Part shown: positions 54,101 through 64,000 of the stretch, piece after piece
How the letters are laid out: the number at the start of each line of letters is the position of its first letter
Position numbering within the stretch: the stretch's first letter is position 1
Source: an uncultured Gelidibacter sp.
GTDB lineage: Bacteria > Bacteroidota > Bacteroidia > Flavobacteriales > Flavobacteriaceae
NCBI RefSeq assembly: GCF_947500795.1
Contig: NZ_CANMTE010000001.1
Coordinates: 1,107,432-1,171,431, forward strand
DNA: 64,000 nt
Direction of reading: 5' to 3'
Program-made: the position numbers and the translations under genes
The notes under the pieces: generated by a model
The model's input: the letters and a program-made list of their open reading frames with translations, nothing else
What the model was told of the DNA's origin: nothing
Database searches by the model: none

Positions 54101-54933
54101 GGAACATATATCGATGTCCATCCTTTGGCATGCAATCTCATAGCTGTATGCATATCTTCTGATAAGCCGGCAGCATGACCCCCGATAGAATCGAGAGCAG
54201 ATCTCCTAAACACACAATTGGCCCCAATAGCATTTACTGTACCATATGAATTCATACACATCATAACTGGTCCGTAAAAGTGAAAAGTTTGTTCAGCCGC
54301 AGCTCTTGCCACCAAAGATTCGTTAAGATTATAATATGTTTGTACGGTCTGGACAAAACCTATCTTAGGATCTTCAAAATACGGTATCACTTCTGTTAAA
54401 AAGTTTTTGTGAGGTATATGATCTGGATCTAGGATAAGACAAATATCACCTGTGGCTTGGCGTAACGCATTGTTGATATTACCGGCTTTTGCGTCTATCC
54501 GGTTAGTTCTTGTGACATGAATAATGTTATTATTGCGACAAAACTCAATCAATTCTTGATCGTTGGCTTCATCGCATAGATACGTGGTATGGGGGTAATC
54601 CATTTGTTGAATTGCCAACAATGTTTTCTTGAGCATGTTTTTAGGTTCGCCAGGAAAATAAGTAGTAAATACATCAACACTTGGAAGACTATGGGACGCC
54701 GGTTTTACAGGAACGGATATGTTCCAATAGTGGTACCATATATATATAAGCCTAAACGTATCAAAACTTATGAGACACATAAGCATCCAATACAACAGTT
54801 GATTTTCTATAAGCTCAAAATCCAAAAACCAATAAAAGAAATTCACAAGGCTTGCCAATCCAAATAAAATTAGCGCCCTGATTTTTATTTTTTCGTATTT
54901 TGAAGGAGCCTTTTTCATCTTATTCTCTATCAT
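51169..54933 (-). CDS. GT2 polysaccharide synthase fused to GH26-like and a second, degenerate glycosidase-like domain
   Basis: 1254 residues. Residues 1-495 are a cellulose-synthase-like GT2: two N-terminal helices, catalytic D121 (CDEAND), KAGNINNAL (149-157), DPDH (169-172), SED (258-260), and QQLKW (296-300, lysine in the QxxRW place), then several membrane helices. After another helix (about 523-540) comes a GH26-like barrel (about 560-855) with acid/base E678 in FAHEFDNP and nucleophile E783 in LSEFG. A third glycosidase-like domain (about 880-1145) has D at both catalytic places (LQND, YSD), then a beta domain. The hydrolase parts should face the periplasm. A start at Met6 (54918) would remove the overlap with the upstream gene. 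Confidence 0.85.
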   Translation of the reverse strand: MIENKMKKAPSKYEKIKIRALILFGLASLVNFFYWFLDFELIENQLLYWMLMCLISFDTFRLIYIWYHYWNISVPVKPASHSLPSVDVFTTYFPGEPKNMLKKTLLAIQQMDYPHTTYLCDEANDQELIEFCRNNNIIHVTRTNRIDAKAGNINNALRQATGDICLILDPDHIPHKNFLTEVIPYFEDPKIGFVQTVQTYYNLNESLVARAAAEQTFHFYGPVMMCMNSYGTVNAIGANCVFRRSALDSIGGHAAGLSEDMHTAMRLHAKGWTSIYVPKVLSEGLAPSTLTSYFKQQLKWSRGTLELLVSVFPKVFNKLTWRQKLHYGILPFHYLTGFIFLISILIPLIALFTSTTPWKGNVISYGLILLPVIVSILGIRFFVQKWVINKGERGMHLLGGLLMQISWSIYLIGLFYTIIRKKVPYLPTVKEDDQKTSFLVVLPNLITGLLCIIAIAYGLYRDFTPFSIFMSGFALWNAMVMFYTLHFAYQFNMTAISDRKKLDANFNQESKIERFIFNIWQKSALLVIAFVLISAGYYNYKQEQTKLEGIVYEEVLAKKTKYVGVFAPVEDNGMSDLSMVSEFSKAIKQDVDIVSFYLAWDKSSLNTFPEKKFHQVYQQKALPMITWEPWVNSFNDDTPFRGHVYDSIISGFFDDFIAKFAKQIKNLEGPVFLRFAHEFDNPFYQWYDDRDNAAENFKKSWIHVWNIFREQEANNVIWVYNPWKPKNVTNFFPGDRYVDWVSVNLLNYATHDETEIYNSFKSLYEPYHVEFEKLENIPIMLSEFGTYYDPKYQKIWLENALEEINNNYKGIDAIVYFNSNVDNNMPDGSEGDSYLNWTIADVDNVNLVFKEESIPSYLFEKRFKIDTVSNVSKKKLPMLKGIQGINMKNGQKWNQDYHVLTRSYLESNFKSIKDLGLNTINYTSNGTYDYNVTTISKEFDLNLSLGFWIPEHLNFVEDSISSTLLKDQIIDLIMRYKNYDHIISWHLQNDLFSKYTSLYNVPIRSHHLKAYALWLQQLTSEIRKVDPSRPIIIDYILNDKDVTIKNQLLKSLPYLDGLGLIVNDPTDPKRALETIHSLPLPYIYSDISVPFLQKLKDDAVVNSYYIRNWQDQYQIGKLTFDGLIDRKGRKKHEFYALKEMIKPKNIKVLPQPIRILKRLEFIKSNSYAYYYAMIYDPEGGWKEIETNEEIILEWGLVESDSYGNYINIKEVGHNSFLVLDIPENYTNYRLQLSLIKDNIVTSTITTLNTPYYRE

Positions 54934-56245
54934 TCAACACGTAAAATGGCATATTGGCCGTAGCAAAATTACCTTGTGAATCATTAACTGAAACAAAGAC
55001 CCTGTAAGGTCCTTCCTTTTCCGGAACTTTGAATTTCATCTTATTTGAATATGTTGAAGTTATTGTTGAAAGTTGCAGGGCATCGATCTCAGAGCCCCAA
55101 CGCTTTGCTCCCCATGCTTCATTAAAAACCTTTATATCGAAGGTCAAATTGGAATTGATTGGATTCATCATGTTAATCTGAACTTCTATATAGGAATTTG
55201 AAACGAAGATTTGATCATTGGATTCCAAATTATTTAACGTTAATTTCTCTATTCGAGGGATATATGTAATAGTCAGTGGTCTTTCCATCCATAGCGATTG
55301 TAATTGATAATACATTTCAGATTTACGACCTTCCTCATCAAAAATATTGAACCAAGTAGGCGTTCCTTCATGCTTATATCCCCAATAGAATGCTAAACTT
55401 CCCAAACAATTTAAGTCTGATTTAATTCCAGATAAATAATTTACTTTATAAGAATCACTTTTTAAGGTGCTACTTGGTTCCAATATTGCCTTCCATAAAT
55501 TTACAGGCACCTCCCAAGGCCCTGTATTACCCCACTCTGAAATATAGTAAGGTAAAGGATCTACAATTAATCCAACCTGATCCATAACCGGTTTAACATT
55601 AGAAATAATACTAAAAACATTAAACCCAATTATATCCAATTTAGGAGCACTTAAATGAATTCCTAAAATTTGAGATATAGAAGTGCCACTGATAGTTGTA
55701 CTAATGAGATGATTTGGATCTTCTTCGTGGATCAGGTCAACAAGGTCATTAAATACCTGAATGAAATTATTCTTTCTGAATGTTAATGGAAAATTAAGTT
55801 CATTTCCCAAATTCCACATAAGAATTGAAGGATGATCCTTATATTGATTTACAAGATTCTTTACCTTTTCTTTTAAATTTATTACAATAGTATCATTAGA
55901 ATAATAGGTTTTATGATGTGCATTTGTAGGTAAAGGTATATCAACAATTACTGCAATGTCAAATTTTTCTGCCTCATCCAATATTGCCTTTAAATTTAGA
56001 GTGTCATAGACGCGAAGCGTATTCCCACCAGCCTCAGACATCTCTTTTAAATATCCTGTACCACTTCCACCTTTAATATAAAAAGGTTCTCCATTTCTAT
56101 ACAATTGAAATCTGTTATCAATTTTATCAACAAATACTGTGCGTGTGCGATCCAATACCCTTCCCCGATCGCTATGTAAATAGGTATATGCAAAAAAGAC
56201 CACTAGTACTGCGGTAATAAAAATTATCAGAATCCTTTTCCTCAT
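54920..56245 (-). CDS. Membrane-anchored TIM-barrel glycoside hydrolase (GH2/GH5-like)
   Basis: 441 residues from the ATG at 56245 (a GTG two codons earlier is also open). One N-terminal transmembrane anchor (about 5-23). The barrel starts with the pattern YIKGGSGTGYLKEMSEAGGNTLR; acid/base E149 lies in MWNLGNELNF and nucleophile E237 in YYISEWGNTG, the clan GH-A arrangement. A C-terminal beta-sandwich (about 325-435) follows. The substrate may be a beta-glucan or mannan. It is the first gene of a two-gene operon and its end overlaps the GT2-GH fusion gene by 14 bp. Its layout parallels the degenerate third domain of that protein. Confidence 0.85.
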   Translation of the reverse strand: MRKRILIIFITAVLVVFFAYTYLHSDRGRVLDRTRTVFVDKIDNRFQLYRNGEPFYIKGGSGTGYLKEMSEAGGNTLRVYDTLNLKAILDEAEKFDIAVIVDIPLPTNAHHKTYYSNDTIVINLKEKVKNLVNQYKDHPSILMWNLGNELNFPLTFRKNNFIQVFNDLVDLIHEEDPNHLISTTISGTSISQILGIHLSAPKLDIIGFNVFSIISNVKPVMDQVGLIVDPLPYYISEWGNTGPWEVPVNLWKAILEPSSTLKSDSYKVNYLSGIKSDLNCLGSLAFYWGYKHEGTPTWFNIFDEEGRKSEMYYQLQSLWMERPLTITYIPRIEKLTLNNLESNDQIFVSNSYIEVQINMMNPINSNLTFDIKVFNEAWGAKRWGSEIDALQLSTITSTYSNKMKFKVPEKEGPYRVFVSVNDSQGNFATANMPFYVLNDRE

Positions 56246-56527
56246 ATGCACTTAATTACTCAAAATCTAGCAATGTAGAAAGGATTTTATATGTAAAATC
56301 ATAATTTCGATGAATCAGATAATTTTGAAGATTAAAAGTAAAATATTTTGAAATCATAGCTTTCCTTTTATCTTGAGGTTTTTTATTTAACTACAACTAA
56401 ATATAATTGGGTTACTATTTTAGAGCTGATATTTAAGTTCATGGCATTAAAAATTCAAAACTTAATATTTTATTCTTTTTACATTAATAACTTAATTTTT
56501 CCCAACTTATCCAATTCCATCCTCTAA

Positions 56528-57100
56528 ATGATACCAACCTTTATAGATTCCGAAGATTTTAACAATATTGATTTTACTGAAAACCCACTACGCAAAGCCG
56601 AATATGACAACTGTAGCTTTACAAACTGTAATTTTACTGATTCAGATGTATCCTCCATCACGTTTTTAGAATGCCAGTTTGATACCTGTAATTTCAGCAA
56701 TGCCAATATAAAACATACAATTTTTAGGGAAGCGGAGTTTATGGATTGTAAACTTACTGGACTCCAATTTCAAGATTGCAACCCTTTTTTACTGTCCTTC
56801 AACTTTTCCAATTGTCAGTTGCAATTCTCATCGTTTTATAAATTAAAACTTAAAGCGACCAAATTCATCCACTGTAATCTGAATCATTCCAACATGACGG
56901 AAGCTGATTTCACAGATGCATTATTTGAAAACTGCGACTTCAAACATGCTATTTTCGAACACACTATCCTCAAAAACGCGGATTTTAGCACTTCTGAGAA
57001 TTTTAATATCAATCCTGAAATCAATGTCATTAAGCAAGCAAAATTCTCAAAAGAAAACGCATTGGGCCTACTTCAGCATTACCAAATCCGCATTGTATAA
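56528..57100 (+). CDS. Pentapeptide-repeat protein
   Basis: 190 residues made almost wholly of five-residue repeats with central F/L and frequent C/N (CSFTN CNFTD, CQFDT CNFSN ANIKH). Such proteins form a right-handed quadrilateral beta-helix like MfpA and Qnr, but this alone does not imply gyrase protection or quinolone resistance. A short non-repeat C-terminal tail (KENALGLLQHYQIRIV) probably caps the helix. It stands alone, 276 bp from the divergent glycosidase gene. Confidence 0.93.
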   Translation: MIPTFIDSEDFNNIDFTENPLRKAEYDNCSFTNCNFTDSDVSSITFLECQFDTCNFSNANIKHTIFREAEFMDCKLTGLQFQDCNPFLLSFNFSNCQLQFSSFYKLKLKATKFIHCNLNHSNMTEADFTDALFENCDFKHAIFEHTILKNADFSTSENFNINPEINVIKQAKFSKENALGLLQHYQIRIV

Positions 57101-57138
57101 TTGAGTGCTTTTCAGTTTTATATGCTAACCGCAATTTG

Positions 57139-57146
57139 TATATTTG
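57139..57146 (+). promoter_or_regulatory. -7 box (TATATTTG) of icd
   Basis: Exact TAnnTTTG match, 49 bases before the ATG. No TTG at the standard spacing. Confidence 0.5.
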
Positions 57147-57156
57147 CAAAACCTAA

Positions 57157-59421
<2,265 letters not shown>

Positions 59422-59481
59422 TCGTATATAATTTATAATTTGTTTATTTATATTCAAAAATAACTAAACAAACTTAACATT

Positions 59482-59508
59482 AAAAGCTCCTTTTATCGAG
59501 GAGCTTTT
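59482..59508 (+). terminator. Terminator of icd
   Basis: AAAAGCTCCT (59482-59491) pairs with AGGAGCTTTT (59499-59508), loop TTTATCG, followed by T. It ends 24 bases before the next gene starts. Confidence 0.93.
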
Positions 59509-59532
59509 TCTATTTTTAATAAAAAATTGCAA

Positions 59533-61908
59533 ATGATTTCTAAATTGAAACTTTCACTATGGCTAATCTTATGCGTGCCCCTTTACATGCATGCGCAGGA
59601 GAAGTATACGCTGAGTGGAAAAATCACTGATCAGGCCAGCAATGAATCGCTAATAGGCGTTAATATTATCTTTCCTGAACTTCAAACGGGAACGATAACC
59701 AATGAATATGGGTTCTATTCAATTACGCTTCCACAGGGCACTTACAAATTTCAGATCAGTTATTTAGGGTTTAACAGTATTTCTGAATCCATTACGATGG
59801 ATGAAAACAAATCGCTGAACTATAAACTTACCGAATCTACTGAAAGCTTACAGGAAATCATCATTACTGAAAATGTTGAGAAATTGAATATTCGCAAACC
59901 TCAAATGAGTGTCAATTCGCTTTCCATAAACACCATTAAACAAATGCCCGTGGTTTTAGGAGAGGTTGATGTAATCAAATCTATTACGCTTTTACCTGGT
60001 GTTACCAATGCCGGTGAAGGGTCTTCAGGTTTTAATGTTAGAGGTGGTTCAGCCGATCAAAACTTAATTCTTTTGGATGAAGCCACTATCTTCAATTCAT
60101 CTCATTTATTTGGATTATTTTCTGTGTTTAATCCAGATGCAATTAAGGATATCAAGCTTTACAAAGGTGGAATTCCTGCTAAATATGGTGGACGTGTTTC
60201 TTCAGTTTTGGATATTTATCAAAGGGAAGGCAATAGCAATGAGTTTCAAATGAACGGTGGAATTGGCATCGTTGCAAGCAGACTTTTGGCTGAAGGTCCA
60301 ATAAAAAAGGAGAAGGGATCATTCTTATTTGGAGGCCGTTCTAGTTATGCCCATCTCTTTCTACCGCTGTTTGACATTAACAGTAAAGCCTATTTCTACG
60401 ATTTGAACACCAAATTGAGCTATAGTATTAATCAGAACAATAATATCTACTTATCAGGATATTTTGGACGTGATGTATTTAATATTTCGGATAGTTTTGA
60501 GAATTCGTATGGGAATTCTGTCATCAATTTTAGATGGAACCATTTGTATTCAGATAAACTATTTTCAAATCTATCGCTGATTTATTCAGACTACTATTAT
60601 GGTCTAGCACTTAAGTTCGTTGGATTTGATTGGACATCAGGAATTAAAAATTTCAATCTGAAATACGATTTAAAACATTATATCAGTTCAAATTTCAAAT
60701 TAGATTATGGATTCAATAGCTTGTATTTAACTTTCAATCCAGGTGAAATAAACCCTACTTCTGAAACTTCCGGAATCAATCCGTATAATTTAATTAAAAA
60801 ATATGCCATTGAAAATGCAGTTTATGTAGATGCGGAACATCAATTCAGTTCAAAATTTGCAATGTCTTACGGATTAAGATTAAGTACCTTCCATCGTTTG
60901 GGGCAAACAGAACTGAACATTTACGAAAACAATCACGCTGTAAACTTCAATGACGATCTTCAAATTTATGAAAAATCAGAACCTAATGGCGTTGAGAATT
61001 ACAAACGATCGGATGTTATTGAAGCATTTATGAATTTAGAACCGCGCTTTGCTCTTGCTTATCAAATCAATGACAATTCCTCAATCAAGGCGAGTTATAA
61101 CAGGATGAGTCAATATTTACATTTACTCTCTAATACGAGCTCTCCAACGCCTTTAGATGTTTGGGCACCAAGTGGCAAGTATATTAAACCACAATTGCTA
61201 GACCAAGTGGCTTTAGGGTATTTCCGAACCTTTAAGGAAAATAAGTACTCGTTGGAAGTGGAAACGTTCTACAAGAACATAAAAAATAGAATAGATTATA
61301 TAGACGGTGCCAATTTAATTGCGAATGATGCTATAGAGCAAGTTATTTTGAATGGAAAAGCCAGAGCTTATGGTTTAGAAGTTTTATTTAGAAAAAATGA
61401 AGGGAAATTAACAGGATGGTTAGCCTATACCCTCTCAAAATCAGAACAACAAACTCCAGGAAGAACACCTCTAGAAACGGGCATTAATAATAGTGAATGG
61501 TATAATACTCCTTATGATAAAACACACGACATTTCCCTGACTTCCAATTATGATTATAATAAAAAATGGAGCTTCAGTGGCACTTTTGTGTTCCAAACGG
61601 GGCAGCCAGCAACATTTCCGAACGGTCAATATGAATACAACGGCATTAATATTCCGAATTATGAATCAAGAAATTCAAGTCGGTTAACAAATTACCATCG
61701 CTTGGATATCTCAGCCATTTACAATCCAAAACCAAATTCTACTAAAAAGTGGAAAGGGGAATGGGTATTTGGTGTGTACAACATTTATGGTCGCAAAAAT
61801 GCATCATCAATAGCATTTAGTCAAAACCGTAATTCAGGAGTTAACGAAGCGAATAGATTGGCTCTCTTTGGAATGATTCCGTCAGTTTCTTATAATTTCA
61901 AATTCTAA
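59533..61908 (+). CDS. TonB-dependent outer-membrane receptor with carboxypeptidase-like N-domain
   Basis: 791 residues from the ATG at 59533 (an upstream TTG adds two residues). Signal peptide about 1-22 (YMHAQE), a CarboxypepD_reg-like domain (about 24-105, SGKITDQASNESLIGVN), a plug domain (about 115-225, SGFNVRGGSADQNLILLDE) and a 22-strand barrel to the C-terminal aromatic FKF. The barrel is smaller than SusC proteins and no SusD gene follows. The next gene, a DUF4249 lipoprotein 2 bp downstream, is its usual partner. The substrate is unknown. Confidence 0.94.
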   Translation: MISKLKLSLWLILCVPLYMHAQEKYTLSGKITDQASNESLIGVNIIFPELQTGTITNEYGFYSITLPQGTYKFQISYLGFNSISESITMDENKSLNYKLTESTESLQEIIITENVEKLNIRKPQMSVNSLSINTIKQMPVVLGEVDVIKSITLLPGVTNAGEGSSGFNVRGGSADQNLILLDEATIFNSSHLFGLFSVFNPDAIKDIKLYKGGIPAKYGGRVSSVLDIYQREGNSNEFQMNGGIGIVASRLLAEGPIKKEKGSFLFGGRSSYAHLFLPLFDINSKAYFYDLNTKLSYSINQNNNIYLSGYFGRDVFNISDSFENSYGNSVINFRWNHLYSDKLFSNLSLIYSDYYYGLALKFVGFDWTSGIKNFNLKYDLKHYISSNFKLDYGFNSLYLTFNPGEINPTSETSGINPYNLIKKYAIENAVYVDAEHQFSSKFAMSYGLRLSTFHRLGQTELNIYENNHAVNFNDDLQIYEKSEPNGVENYKRSDVIEAFMNLEPRFALAYQINDNSSIKASYNRMSQYLHLLSNTSSPTPLDVWAPSGKYIKPQLLDQVALGYFRTFKENKYSLEVETFYKNIKNRIDYIDGANLIANDAIEQVILNGKARAYGLEVLFRKNEGKLTGWLAYTLSKSEQQTPGRTPLETGINNSEWYNTPYDKTHDISLTSNYDYNKKWSFSGTFVFQTGQPATFPNGQYEYNGINIPNYESRNSSRLTNYHRLDISAIYNPKPNSTKKWKGEWVFGVYNIYGRKNASSIAFSQNRNSGVNEANRLALFGMIPSVSYNFKF

Positions 61909-61910
61909 TA

Positions 61911-62726
61911 ATGAAAAGATTTATATTCATACTAAGCTTATTCCTCCTGCAAACTTCCTGCGAGGACATGATAGAGGTTGATCTAAATGATGCTGACCCG
62001 AAACTAGTTATTGAAGCATCCATAAATTGGAAAAAAGGCACTACAGGTAGAAATCAAGAAATAAAACTATCCTTAACGGCGCCATACTTTGATAAAACCA
62101 TTCCTCCTGCCAATGGCGCTAAAGTTTCCATAACCGATCAGAATAACATCATTTTTAACTTTATTGAAGACGGCACATCGGGCGTTTACAGAAATACTAA
62201 CTTTGTGCCTAAGCTCAATGAGACTTATACACTAAACATCACGTACAAGGAAGAAAAGTATAGTGCCACCGAAATATTTAAATCTGTTGTGCCTATAGAT
62301 CGTATAGGACAAAATAACAACGGTGGATTTTCAGGAGATGAAATCGAATTAAAGGCTTATTACACAGATCCTGCTGACGAAACTAACTTTTATTTCTTCG
62401 AATTTATAAGTGATATTCCAGTAATTCCATCCTTATCTGTTTTTGATGATAAATTCACCAACGGTAACGAAATTTTTGGATTTTATAGCGAAGAAGACTT
62501 AAAATCAGGAGATAAAGTCACGATAAGAAATTATGGGATCTCAGAACGATTCTACAATTATATGTTCATACTCCTACAACAAACAAGTCAATCAGGAGGC
62601 GGTCCATTTCAAACACAACCCGCGATAGTTAGGGGGAATTGTGTCAATGAAACTAATCCCAACAATTTCCCTTTAGGATATTTTAGGTTATCAGAAGTCG
62701 ACGAAGTTGTTTATACGGTACAATAG
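61911..62726 (+). CDS. DUF4249 lipoprotein, partner of the TonB receptor
   Basis: 271 residues. Lipoprotein signal with acylated C17 (LLQTSCEDM). The mature protein begins EVDLNDADPKLVIEASINW, the typical DUF4249 start, and consists of Ig-like beta domains (KLSLTAPYFD, GAKVSITDQN). DUF4249 proteins are encoded directly after TonB-dependent receptors of this type and are presumed to sit on the outer membrane as accessory binding subunits. It is separated from the receptor gene by only 2 bp. Confidence 0.9.
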   Translation: MKRFIFILSLFLLQTSCEDMIEVDLNDADPKLVIEASINWKKGTTGRNQEIKLSLTAPYFDKTIPPANGAKVSITDQNNIIFNFIEDGTSGVYRNTNFVPKLNETYTLNITYKEEKYSATEIFKSVVPIDRIGQNNNGGFSGDEIELKAYYTDPADETNFYFFEFISDIPVIPSLSVFDDKFTNGNEIFGFYSEEDLKSGDKVTIRNYGISERFYNYMFILLQQTSQSGGGPFQTQPAIVRGNCVNETNPNNFPLGYFRLSEVDEVVYTVQ

Positions 62727-62971
62727 TAAATATCACAGTAAAATTTATTCTGTTATAAACTGAAATCATCATAAGTAATAGCTTTACATCTTATTATGCT
62801 AAAAAAAGTAACCAATAACATTGGATAACATCTGTTAGAACTAGAAAGTAAAGTGATGAAAAATCAGTATTTTTGACTATTGCAATTTAACAAGATACAA
62901 GAACGCTTTTCGCTATTTATATAGGAACTATATTTTCTTTATAAATAGCTTATAATTAACAATTTACATCT

Positions 62972-63202
62972 ATGGAAACAAAACGAACAGATAAAAGCTT
63001 GCTTGTTAAAGGCGCTCAAAATATGGGCATCTGTTTGATGTTAATGTTTATAGGGCCAACAATACTGTACCTCGCTTTTAGCAACCAAGACAAGCCAACC
63101 TACATATTAGTTCTTATAATTGCTATTCTACTGTGCCTTGGTGCCGTTTTCTTCCTCTTTAGAGGTATCTACATTATCATGAAGGGTTTATTCAATAAAT
63201 AA
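62972..63202 (+). CDS. Small two-TM membrane protein (DUF6095-like)
   Basis: 76 residues with two hydrophobic helices (about 18-38 and 44-68) and a short basic end (KGLFNK). The pattern KGAQNMGICLMLMFIGP and FRGIYIIMKGLF recalls the flavobacterial family DUF6095; this is by memory only. The function is unknown. It stands alone between gaps of 245 and about 550 bp. Confidence 0.65.
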   Translation: METKRTDKSLLVKGAQNMGICLMLMFIGPTILYLAFSNQDKPTYILVLIIAILLCLGAVFFLFRGIYIIMKGLFNK

Positions 63203-63722
63203 ATTCCTGTTATGTCAGCGTAATTAGGTATTTATTAAAAATGTAGCACCTGTTTACATACTTTGGTATCCAGAGTTAATAATCTCTAAAATCGCGTAAC
63301 GATTCAGAAATCTATAAGTCTGAAAATACCAGGAGAACATATCTCTTCAACCTTTATTTTGATTTAAAATAGGCTTGAACTATCTCAATTGACAAGCATA
63401 AATATTTGAATACGACCGAGATTAACTTCCGATCCTTTACATTCAATCCCTTATTTAATAATTTTCACTTAAATTCAGACGTTAGGCGAATAAGAATCAT
63501 TAACCTTCACAACATGGAATTTCACTTATTCTATTGAAGCATAGTCCTTTAAAAACAAAAGATAAGTTAAAAATTATTCTATTGGAGATGTAAATACCAG
63601 CATATTTAAGTTAGAATGATAAGACAGGTAGCTATCCGTTTTGTGAAGAGGATTACCTGTCATATTATCAATAAATTAATATCATTGATAATCTCTGGTA
63701 GGATAACTTATACAAACAAAAA
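63203..63722. other. Structured intergenic region before the rRNA terminator
   Basis: No reading frame of note. Two perfect inverted repeats lie side by side: GACAGGTA / TACCTGTC (63623-63630 and 63654-63661, with inner ATCC/GGAT) and ATTATCAAT / ATTGATAAT (63664-63672 and 63684-63692). The rest is AT-rich without recognised signals. Confidence 0.55.
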
Positions 63723-63750
63723 AATCCCCAACAAATAAATGTTGGGGATT
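63723..63750 (-). terminator. Terminator of the rRNA operon
   Basis: AATCCCCAAC (63723-63732) pairs perfectly with GTTGGGGATT (63741-63750), loop of 8. Read leftward it is followed by a run of U (TTTTTTGTTT), right after the 5S gene. Confidence 0.93.
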
Positions 63751-63758
63751 CTCTAAAA

Positions 63759-63866
63759 AAGGCGATGTCCTACTCTCCCACGAGGTGCAGTACCATCGGC
63801 GCAAACGGGCTTAACTTCTCTGTTCGGAATGGTAAGAGGTGAGCCCCGTCGCTATAACCACCTTAA
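63759..63866 (-). rRNA. rrf: 5S ribosomal RNA
   Basis: The minus strand begins TAAGGTGGTTATAGCGACG, contains CCGAACAGAGAAGTTAAGCC and ends GGAGAGTAGGACATCGCC, the conserved 5S elements with pairing 5' and 3' ends (helix I GGTGG..ATCGCC). Length about 108 bases; the ends are uncertain by a few bases. It is the last gene of a leftward rRNA operon whose 16S and 23S genes lie beyond the right edge. Confidence 0.96.
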
Positions 63867-64000
63867 GTCATAGCTGCCTGTAGCATAAAATTGCTACTCT
63901 ACAGCGTCATGCGTTGCATGACAAATATCTTAACATATTGAAAAAAGGGCATTTCCTGCCTGTATACATAAAAAAGGTTGTACTTGTTAAAAGAACGGCG
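63867..64000 (-). other. 23S-5S spacer of the rRNA operon
   Basis: Contains the hairpins GTAGC/GCTAC (63880-63897, extended by CTGTAG/CTACAG) and a perfect GTCATGC-GTT-GCATGAC (63906-63922), probably parts of rRNA processing stems. I cannot identify the 23S 3' end within the window. Confidence 0.6.

Noticed and set aside
56528..57100. Qnr-type quinolone resistance gene
   Set aside because: Pentapeptide repeats alone do not show gyrase binding, and the loops typical of Qnr proteins are not recognisable.

Overview
The window looks like chromosomal DNA of a marine-type Flavobacteriaceae member (phylum Bacteroidota). The evidence is the low GC, the TAnnTTTG promoter boxes without Shine-Dalgarno sites, and lineage-typical families: PorD/DUF4835, DUF5686, DUF3857, DUF4249, DUF6913 and a long GAPDH. 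It also carries a monomeric NADP-isocitrate dehydrogenase and a 5S rRNA gene of the expected type. I see no phage, insertion sequence, CRISPR array or tRNA gene. Almost everything is core chromosome; the one clearly accessory-looking locus is 51-56 kb.

Layout. 0-11 kb: the end of an outer-membrane DUF5686 protein, a cluster of palindromic intergenic repeats, pcm, then a mostly rightward run (Gfo/Idh oxidoreductase, 3-hydroxybutyryl-CoA dehydrogenase, DUF1015, PLP-homeostasis protein, DnaQ-like exonuclease fused to a UvrC-type GIY-YIG half, DUF3857 protein, K+ channel, miaA, cold-shock gene). 11-24 kb: leftward operons: GT2-ybbR-coaE-histidine kinase-response regulator; fabI; bamD-rpoZ-coaBC-porD-recN; DUF6913-dapA. 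24-30 kb: a split 5'-nucleotidase pair, two polytopic membrane proteins and ligA. 30-41 kb: cutC overlapping a lipoprotein beta-mannosidase, prmC-GNAT, ribD-HAD-EamA-yigZ, a thioesterase, dnaA, a low-molecular-weight phosphatase and an RsmI-like methylase. 41-51 kb: peptidoglycan and lysine genes (lysozyme-like protein, DUF2279, mltG, GNAT, dapF), a DegQ-type protease, gap, a coiled-coil membrane protein, trmD and rplS. 51-56 kb: a two-gene polysaccharide locus. 56-64 kb: pentapeptide protein, icd, a TonB receptor with its DUF4249 lipoprotein, a small membrane protein, and the distal end of a leftward rRNA operon (5S and its terminator).

How the genes work together. Several operons serve envelope biogenesis: BamD and PorD (outer membrane assembly, type IX secretion), DapA/DapF/MltG (peptidoglycan), FabI (lipids) and YbbR. 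Information-processing genes are scattered among them (DnaA, LigA, RecN, TrmD, L19, PrmC, MiaA, RpoZ).

Most unusual content. (1) A 1254-residue protein joins a membrane GT2 polysaccharide synthase to a GH26-like hydrolase domain and a third glycosidase-like domain whose two catalytic glutamates appear to be aspartates; a separate membrane-anchored glycosidase with intact glutamates is encoded just upstream. (2) A roughly 500-bp stretch beside this locus lacks a credible gene but ends in a strong rightward terminator, suggesting an unannotated small RNA. (3) The exonuclease/GIY-YIG gene seems to start at a rare ATT codon. (4) The degQ upstream region holds a tandem 12-bp repeat flanked by a repeated 10-mer. 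All product names rest on reading motifs by eye; no database search was run.
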